A stretch of 64,000 bases of DNA, taken from JAEKLB01 sp050249235. GTDB lineage: Bacteria; Actinomycetota; Acidimicrobiia; Acidimicrobiales; CADCSY01. Positions within the stretch are counted from its first letter, which is position 1. Each line of letters begins with the position of its first letter. The position numbers were made by a program, and so were the translations under genes. This document shows, piece after piece, positions 59,185 to 64,000 of this stretch. The notes beneath the pieces were generated by a model that was given only the letters and a program-made list of their open reading frames with translations, was not told the origin of the DNA and ran no database searches. The stretch spans positions 1 through 64,000 of the forward strand of contig JBFWQW010000002.1 of NCBI GenBank assembly GCA_050249235.1. The letters run 5' to 3'.

Positions 59185-60342
59185 CTACGAGTCGGGCGTC
59201 GAGGGACCGGGCTCGGGCGTCCACGCCGCCGTGGACGGGGTCCACGCCGGGGGCGCGCCTTGCGCAGCCGAGCCCTCGTCGGCGGGCGCCGGGGGAGCCG
59301 GCGCTTCAGCGGCGCCGAGCGAGTCGAGGCTGCGCCGGAGCTCCTGGGACGCCTCGACCAGCTGGACCCGCAGCGACTCCTGGAGCTGGAGCAGCGACGA
59401 GAGCTGGGTCTCGGCCTCCGAGCGGATGGTGCTGGCGTGCTGCTCGGCCTCCTCGCGGGCGCCGGCGACCTTGGCCGCGGCCTCCTCGTCGGCGAGGCGG
59501 AGGCGCTCGGCGGCCCGGCGCTCGAGCTCGTCGACCTCCTCGCGGCGCCGCGTCAGGTCGGCCAGGGCCTCGGACTGCGTGAGCTCGACCTCTTCACGCG
59601 CCTTGCGGCGCTCCTCCTCGGCGGCGTCGTGGCTGGCCCGCAGCACCCAGGCCACGTGCTCACCCAGCTCGGCGAACCGGTCGGCGGCCGGGGCACCCCC
59701 GCCGCCGCCGGCCTGGGCCGCCCCCCGCGCCGCCTCGAGCTCCTCGAGGGTCGCCCGGTAGCTCGTCGCCGCGGCGTGCAGGACGGCGGCGAGGCGTTCC
59801 CGGGTCTGGCCCTCGAGGCCCTCCAGGAGGTCGTCCCGCTCCAGCGCCTCGGGTGCGATCCGGAACTGGTGCTCGTACATCGACACGGTCGATCCTTCCG
59901 TCTCACGTTCGGGGGGCGTCTCGGGTTCGGGGTCTTCGGTGCTCGGTCGCTGGTCCCGGTCGTCGACGGCGGGGGGCGCCACGGGATCGCTTGATCCGGG
60001 GGGCGGTCCCGTCGCCACGGCGAACGGTTCGAGTACTCCGTATCGACGCCGACCGGCGGCCGAGTTGAGGCCGAATCCGACCACGAGGGCGCCGGCCCCG
60101 GCGATCGCCAGGCCGGCGACGTCGCCCCCCGTGACGGGAAGGCCCGTGCCGACCGGTCCGGTGCGGTCGGGGACGAGGCCCGGCCCGGGCGGGGATGGCG
60201 TCGACGTCGGGGGGGTCTGGGGACCGGGCTCGGTGGGCGGTGATCCCGGCGGATAGCTCTCGGCCGCGCCTGCCGATGCGGCCCCCTCGAGCAGCAGCGG
60301 AATCGTCAACGACAGCGCCAGGGCCGTCTTCTTGCGCTTCAC
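59185..60342 (-). CDS. Membrane protein with LPVTG motif fused to a cytoplasmic coiled coil
   Basis: 385 residues. A signal peptide (VKRKKTALALSLTIPLLL) leads to a short Pro-rich exported stretch, then LPVTGGDVAGLAIAGAGALV (an LPXTG-type motif followed by a membrane helix) and RRRYG. Instead of ending, the chain continues with an acidic Pro/Glu linker and a 200-residue domain starting MYEHQFRIAPEALERDDLLE, with coiled coil (EEVDELERRAAERLRLADEE) and a Pro/Ala tail. An internal GTG with an AAGGA site at the start of this domain could give a separate soluble form. GTG start at 60342 with a GGAGG ribosome binding site. It may tether a DivIVA-type scaffold to the membrane; not recognised. Confidence 0.7.
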   Translation of the reverse strand: MKRKKTALALSLTIPLLLEGAASAGAAESYPPGSPPTEPGPQTPPTSTPSPPGPGLVPDRTGPVGTGLPVTGGDVAGLAIAGAGALVVGFGLNSAAGRRRYGVLEPFAVATGPPPGSSDPVAPPAVDDRDQRPSTEDPEPETPPERETEGSTVSMYEHQFRIAPEALERDDLLEGLEGQTRERLAAVLHAAATSYRATLEELEAARGAAQAGGGGGAPAADRFAELGEHVAWVLRASHDAAEEERRKAREEVELTQSEALADLTRRREEVDELERRAAERLRLADEEAAAKVAGAREEAEQHASTIRSEAETQLSSLLQLQESLRVQLVEASQELRRSLDSLGAAEAPAPPAPADEGSAAQGAPPAWTPSTAAWTPEPGPSTPDS

Positions 60343-60434
60343 GTCCGCCTCCTCGGGTCCCCGGCATCACTAGCACGGGGAGGCGGACGACAACAGGGCA
60401 GATCGATGAACGCTGGCCGGCGACGCGGCATCGG

Positions 60435-60440
60435 TAGCGT
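60435..60440 (+). promoter_or_regulatory. Probable -10 element (TAGCGT) for the RmlC-like gene
   Basis: TANNNT hexamer 6 nt before the GTG at 60447 with no Shine-Dalgarno, which supports that start over the ATG at 60474. Confidence 0.45.
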
Positions 60441-60446
60441 CGGACC

Positions 60447-61022
60447 GTGGCTGACGCGGGGACGGCAGCGGCGATGTCGGCCTCGGCGACCGCCATCGAC
60501 GGGCTCTGGACGATCCGGCTGAAGGCCGTCGACGACGAGCGGGGCACCGTCCGCGAGCTGTTCCGGGCCAGCGCCCTCGCCGCCGCTACCGGCACCGAGC
60601 TGGGGCCGTGGCAGCAGGTGAACGTCACCGAGACCCGCCGGGGCGCCGTCCGCGGCCTCCACGGCGAGTCGATGCACAAGCTGGTGGCGGTGGCATCGGG
60701 GGAGGCGTTCGGCGCCTACGTCGACGCCCGGCCGGGCTCGCCCAGCTTCGGCACCGTGGTCACCGCCGTGCTCGTGCCCGGCGTCCAGGTGCTGGTGCCG
60801 CCAGGTGTGTGCAACGGGTTCCAGTCGGTGGGCCCGGGCGTGAGCCAGTACGTCTACTGCTTCGACCGCGAGTGGGAGCCGGCCATGGCCGGCGTGGCCG
60901 TGCACGCCCTCGACCCCGCCCTCGGCATCCCCTGGCCCCTGCCGGTCGACCCCGACGACCGGTCGATGCTCTCGGCCAAGGACGCCGCCCTCCCGCCGTT
61001 CGCCACCCTCGCCCTGGGCTGA
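60447..61022 (+). CDS. RmlC-type dTDP-4-dehydrorhamnose 3,5-epimerase-like protein
   Basis: 191 residues, cupin fold. VNVTETRRGAVRGLHGES carries the catalytic His (RGLH) and the substrate Arg; VAVASGEAFGAYVDARPGSP and VPPGVCNGFQSVG are family blocks. Where RmlC has the second catalytic Tyr (usual form Y-Y-x-P) this protein reads FDREWEP, so Tyr is Trp and later substrate contacts differ (GVAVHALDP). It may be a different sugar epimerase or isomerase rather than rhamnose RmlC. No rhamnose genes lie nearby. It probably starts at GTG 60447, leaderless. Confidence 0.75.
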   Translation: MADAGTAAAMSASATAIDGLWTIRLKAVDDERGTVRELFRASALAAATGTELGPWQQVNVTETRRGAVRGLHGESMHKLVAVASGEAFGAYVDARPGSPSFGTVVTAVLVPGVQVLVPPGVCNGFQSVGPGVSQYVYCFDREWEPAMAGVAVHALDPALGIPWPLPVDPDDRSMLSAKDAALPPFATLALG

Positions 61023-61063
61023 CGGACGAGGGCCGGGGCCGGTCGGCGGTCGGCCGTCGGCGG

Positions 61064-61402
61064 TCAGATCGCGTCGGTGCCCTCCTCCCGGGTGCGGATG
61101 CGCACCACGCGAGTGACCGGCGTGAGCCAGATCTTGCCGTCGCCGATCTTGCCGGTCTGGGCCGCCACCGCCAGCCGCTCGACGACCTCGTCGACCATGG
61201 TGTCCTCGGCGACCACCTCGACCTTGATCTTCGGCACGAAGTCGATCAGGTACTCAGCGCCCCGGTAGGTCTCGGTCTGGCCACCCTGACGGCCGAAGCC
61301 CTTCACCTCGCTGACCGTCATGCCGCGCACACCGACCGCCTTGAGCGCGTCCTTCACCGCGTCGAGCAGGTGGGGCTTGATGACCGCGGTGACGAGCTGC
61401 AT
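61064..61402 (-). CDS. glnB: PII nitrogen regulatory protein
   Basis: 112 residues, the full PII length. T-loop TYRGAEYLIDFVPK has Tyr51 for nucleotidylylation; the B-loop is GKIGDGKIWL. N-terminus MQLVTAVIKPHLLDAVKDAL and SEVKGFGRQGG are typical. It senses 2-oxoglutarate and ATP/ADP to control nitrogen enzymes. No amtB or glnD is adjacent. The ATG has a perfect GGAGG site. It is 66 bp from an orphan winged-helix gene on the same strand, which may be its regulatory partner. Confidence 0.93.
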   Translation of the reverse strand: MQLVTAVIKPHLLDAVKDALKAVGVRGMTVSEVKGFGRQGGQTETYRGAEYLIDFVPKIKVEVVAEDTMVDEVVERLAVAAQTGKIGDGKIWLTPVTRVVRIRTREEGTDAI

Positions 61403-61468
61403 CGGTCCTCCGATCGGCGGACGGGGACCGGCGGGGTCGGGCCGGTGACGGCGTGCACCTGCGGCAGC

Positions 61469-61978
61469 TCACCGTTCCGACGCGACCTGGTGCCGGCCTT
61501 CCGTCTCCAGAAGGTAGCCCCGCGACCGGACGGTCCGGATGGCGAGGCCGGTGCCCTCGATGCGCCGCCGCAGCCGCAGCACGTGGACGTCGAGGGCGTT
61601 GCGGCCCGGCGCCCCGGCCGGCCAACCCGAGCGGGCCAGCACTTCGCGGCTCACCACCGCGCCCTGCCGGTCGAGCAACGCCGACATGAGCCGGGCCTCG
61701 ACCGGGGGGAGCGACACCCACCGGTCGCCGAAGCGCAGCACCCCGTTCTCGTCCAGGTCGGCCGGCTCGCTGGCGTGCAGCCCCATCCGGGCCTTCAGCC
61801 CGTCCACGCGGGCGGCCAGGTCGATGTCGGGCGCAGGGACCCGCACCCAGTCCTCGAGGCAGTCGTCGGGTGACGGGGGCTGGCCCTCCTCGACGAGGAG
61901 GAGGCGCGGGGTGCCTTCGAGCACCAGCATCTCCCGTCGGGAGCGCTCTGCGGGCCAGCGAACCAGGGCCACGTCCAT
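61469..61978 (-). CDS. Orphan OmpR-type winged-helix regulator next to glnB
   Basis: 169 residues. C-terminal winged helix: GDRWVSLPPVEARLMSALLD, then RQGAVVSREVLARSGWPAGA, then ALDVHVLRLRRRIEGTG and IRTVRSRGYLLE. The N-terminal 70 residues are a truncated, Asp-poor receiver-like segment that cannot be phosphorylated in the usual way. The architecture is like the atypical GlnR regulators of actinobacteria, and its place before glnB supports a nitrogen role, by inference. ATG 61978 has TAGGTT 9 nt upstream. Confidence 0.8.
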   Translation of the reverse strand: MDVALVRWPAERSRREMLVLEGTPRLLLVEEGQPPSPDDCLEDWVRVPAPDIDLAARVDGLKARMGLHASEPADLDENGVLRFGDRWVSLPPVEARLMSALLDRQGAVVSREVLARSGWPAGAPGRNALDVHVLRLRRRIEGTGLAIRTVRSRGYLLETEGRHQVASER

Positions 61979-62132
61979 CGCCGGCGGAACCTACGAACGA
62001 TGTGTTGCCTACCGGTTTCGCCGACGTGAACCCGCCGTGAGCGAGCAGGCGGCTCGAGCCGGTCCCGCCGACCGCCCCGCGGACGCCCAGGTCAGGACGC
62101 CGGTGCTCCTTCCTGATGCGGCCCCCGACAAC

Positions 62133-62138
62133 TAGCGT
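62133..62138 (+). promoter_or_regulatory. Probable -10 element (TAGCGT) for the cNMP-binding protein
   Basis: TANNNT hexamer 6 nt before the ATG at 62145; no Shine-Dalgarno, so a leaderless start is likely. Confidence 0.45.
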
Positions 62139-62144
62139 GCCGCC

Positions 62145-62564
62145 ATGGCCGCCGCCTCCACCAAGATCGCCCACCTCGCCGCCGTGCCGCTGTTCTCGTC
62201 CTGCTCGCGCCGCGACCTCCAGAAGATCGCCGCCGCGTCCGACGAGGTCACCTTCAAGGCCGGTCGCGTGCTCGTCGAGCAGGGCAAGATCGGTCACGAG
62301 TTCTTCCTCATCGTCGAGGGCCAGGCCGTGGTGCGGCGCAACGGCCGCAAGGTGGCCACCCTCAGCGCCGGCCAGTACTTCGGCGAGCTGGCCCTCCTCA
62401 CGAAGGCGCCCCGCGACGCCACCGTCACCGCCGACACGAACATGGTGATGCTCGTCCTCGGCCAGCGCGAGTTCCTCGGCGTCCTCGACGACGTGCCGGG
62501 CCTGGCCCTGCGGCTGCTGCGCTACCTGGCCGAGCGGCTGCGGGCGGTCGAGTCCTCTATCTGA
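62145..62564 (+). CDS. Single cyclic-nucleotide-binding domain protein
   Basis: 139 residues, one Crp-type cNMP-binding barrel and nothing else. VEQGKIGHEFFLIVEGQAVV and SAGQYFGELALLTKAPRDAT include the phosphate-binding cassette (FGELALL...PR). The Arg of PRDATV is the classic cyclic phosphate contact. With no HTH or effector domain it must act through a partner. Ends 95 bp before the next gene, which reads the same way. Confidence 0.85.
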   Translation: MAAASTKIAHLAAVPLFSSCSRRDLQKIAAASDEVTFKAGRVLVEQGKIGHEFFLIVEGQAVVRRNGRKVATLSAGQYFGELALLTKAPRDATVTADTNMVMLVLGQREFLGVLDDVPGLALRLLRYLAERLRAVESSI

Positions 62565-62659
62565 GCGGCCGGCATCCGCGAGGCAGGCAGCCGACCCGCC
62601 CGCCGGCGGGTTCACGAACAGCCCGTCCACGGTGACCTCCCGGTAACGTCGCCGGCCGC

Positions 62660-64000
62660 ATGGCCACGACGACCGACCACGCCGAAACCGGGGGGGACAC
62701 GCCCCCCGCCCGCCGCCGGGTCTCGCCGCAGGCGGTCGCCATCGGCATCGGCGTCGCCTTCGCCGTCATCACCGTCACGTCCGGCATCACGGGCGCGGTG
62801 TTCGACTTCCACGAGGAGTCGCCCGTCCACCGGGAGGTCTTCGGGAACATCCCCGACGCCTGGATCGTGGCCTTCTACACGGTCACCCCCATCCTGCTCG
62901 TCTACGGCGCCTACGCCTTCTCGCTGCGGGTGCGGAACTGGCAGCGGGGCGCCCCCGACCGCCGGTCGACCACCCGGGCCAACCTCGGTCGCCGCCTCAA
63001 GGACTTCCGGGCCGGCGTGTACATGCGGACCCTCCTGCGCGACAGCGCGGCCGGCCTCATGCACTCCTGCATCTACTTCGGCTTCCTCGTCCTGCTCGGC
63101 GTCACCACCGTGCTCGAGGTCGACCACCAGCTGCCGGAGGACCTGAAGTTCCTCCACGGCGATGTCTACCGGGCCTACTCGCTCGTGGGCGACGTCGCCG
63201 GCCTGGTGTTCACCTTCGGCGTGGTCTGGGCCATCTGGCGCCGGTACGTGCAGCGGGTCTACCGGATCCGCATCAAGACCAAGCCCGAGCACGCCATGAT
63301 CCTCGGGACCTTCCTCGCCATCGGCCTGTCCGGCTTCGGTGCGGAGGCCTTCCGCATCGCATTGGCCGGACGCCCAGACCACGAGTCGTGGAGCATCGTG
63401 GGCTGGCCGCTCTCGGCACTGGTCGACGGGCTGGCCGTCTCGACGCTGCAGGACTGGCACCGGGTCTTCTGGGTGGCCCACGTCCTGGCCTTCTTCACGT
63501 TCCTCGTCATCCTCCCGATCACGATGCTCCGCCACATGTTCACCAGCCCCCTCAACATGTACCTGCGCGACCGCGACCGGCCGAAGGGCGCCATGCGGCC
63601 CATGCCGAACCTCATGGAGACCGAGCTCGAGACCTTCGGCGCCTCCGTGGTGGAGGAGCTCACCTGGAAGCAGCTGCTCGACACCGACGCCTGCACCATG
63701 TGCGGCCGGTGCACCAGCCGCTGCCCCGCCCACGCCACCGGCAAGCCGCTCGACCCCCGCGAGATCGTGCTGAAGGTGGGCGAGGTGATGGCCGCCTCCG
63801 GCACCCCGGCGGTGTCGCCGCCCCTCGGCACCGTCCCCGAGATCACCATCTCGTCGGCGTCGCTGTTCGAGCGGATCACGCCCGACGAGATCTGGGCCTG
63901 CACCTCCTGCAAGGCCTGCGACGAGGTCTGCCCCGTCAACATCGAGATCCTCGACAAGATCCTCGACATGCGTCGCTACCTGACGCTGATGGAGTCGAAC
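62660..64000 (+). CDS. Membrane cytochrome b / iron-sulfur oxidoreductase, partial (C-terminus beyond edge)
   Basis: 447 codons to the window edge, in frame. N-terminal 30 residues are soluble; then five to six helices (ITGAVFDFHEESPVH marks the end of helix 1) in the NarI/HdrE-like cytochrome b style, with several buried His (LMHSCIYFGF, DWHRVFWVAHVLAF, TMLRHMF) that could bind two hemes. After this come two 4Fe-4S motifs: ACTMCGRCTSRCPAH near residue 350 and ACTSCKACDEVCPVN near 425. A C-terminal CCG-type domain, as in HdrD or GlpC-like proteins, is expected past the edge. Probably a quinone-linked Fe-S oxidoreductase. Start ATG 62660 has TAACGT 10 nt upstream. Confidence 0.85.
   Translation, partial: MATTTDHAETGGDTPPARRRVSPQAVAIGIGVAFAVITVTSGITGAVFDFHEESPVHREVFGNIPDAWIVAFYTVTPILLVYGAYAFSLRVRNWQRGAPDRRSTTRANLGRRLKDFRAGVYMRTLLRDSAAGLMHSCIYFGFLVLLGVTTVLEVDHQLPEDLKFLHGDVYRAYSLVGDVAGLVFTFGVVWAIWRRYVQRVYRIRIKTKPEHAMILGTFLAIGLSGFGAEAFRIALAGRPDHESWSIVGWPLSALVDGLAVSTLQDWHRVFWVAHVLAFFTFLVILPITMLRHMFTSPLNMYLRDRDRPKGAMRPMPNLMETELETFGASVVEELTWKQLLDTDACTMCGRCTSRCPAHATGKPLDPREIVLKVGEVMAASGTPAVSPPLGTVPEITISSASLFERITPDEIWACTSCKACDEVCPVNIEILDKILDMRRYLTLMESN

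Overview
The window is very high-GC DNA with dense, strongly codon-biased genes. It carries WhiB, BldC, HspR, a ClpS-DUF2017 pair, a SigB/SigF-type sigma factor with HATPase partners, and the PurS/PurQ/PurL form of FGAM synthase. This set points to an actinobacterium; the gene order (caa3 oxidase, split pur cluster, DUF2017) suggests a lineage near Acidimicrobiia, which is inference. No plasmid, phage, CRISPR array or rRNA is visible. The chromosome looks like core genome with a few accessory spots.

Layout: 1-2.1 kb holds a cupredoxin lipoprotein (cut by the edge) and a stress sigma factor with two RsbW-like proteins. 2.1-7.3 kb holds dut, orn, a metallo-beta-lactamase-fold hydrolase, an acyl-ACP thioesterase-like protein, an MFS transporter, a small unknown ORF with a strong terminator, and whiB. 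7.3-14.4 kb holds a DUF4389 membrane protein, a TlpA/CcdA thiol-redox pair and a four-gene OpuC-type osmolyte ABC transporter. 14.4-26.7 kb holds serS, then a long respiratory operon read leftward (ctaD-like, ctaE-like, unknown membrane protein, ctaC, ctaD, ctaE, ctaF, ctaG), then ctaB and divergent ctaA, clpS and DUF2017. 26.8-32.5 kb holds three tRNAs (Glu, Asp, Phe), two acyl-CoA dehydrogenases, a small XRE operon with an AT-rich palindrome, bldC and pyrE. 32.5-44.6 kb holds ten purine genes (purM, F, L, then Q, S, C, B, E, D, A), interrupted by one plus-strand unknown gene and an 82-bp tandem repeat. 45-51.8 kb is the chaperone operon dnaK-grpE-dnaJ-hspR-clpB with an HspR (HAIR-like) site. 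51.7-62 kb holds two c-di-GMP enzymes flanking gpmA, a DivIVA-domain protein, two NarL-like regulators with degenerate receivers, a membrane coiled-coil protein with an LPVTG motif, an RmlC-like epimerase, glnB and an orphan winged-helix regulator. The right end holds a cNMP-binding protein and the start of a cytochrome b/FeS oxidoreductase.

The most unusual item is the first gene of the respiratory operon (22225-23808). It is clearly a heme-copper oxidase subunit I homologue that keeps the two low-spin heme histidines, but all three CuB histidines and the high-spin heme histidine are replaced. It is translationally coupled to a second subunit III-like protein and a seven-helix protein, ahead of a fully canonical caa3 oxidase. 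It looks like a catalytically dead, heme-b/a-only oxidase-like module that co-assembles with or feeds the real oxidase. Other notable items are a dispersed intergenic repeat with 44-bp units (15.8 and 59.0 kb), a recurrent TANNNT element 6-10 nt before many start codons implying widespread leaderless mRNAs, tandem pseudo-receiver regulators, and an LPVTG sorting-like signal fused to a cytoplasmic coiled coil.
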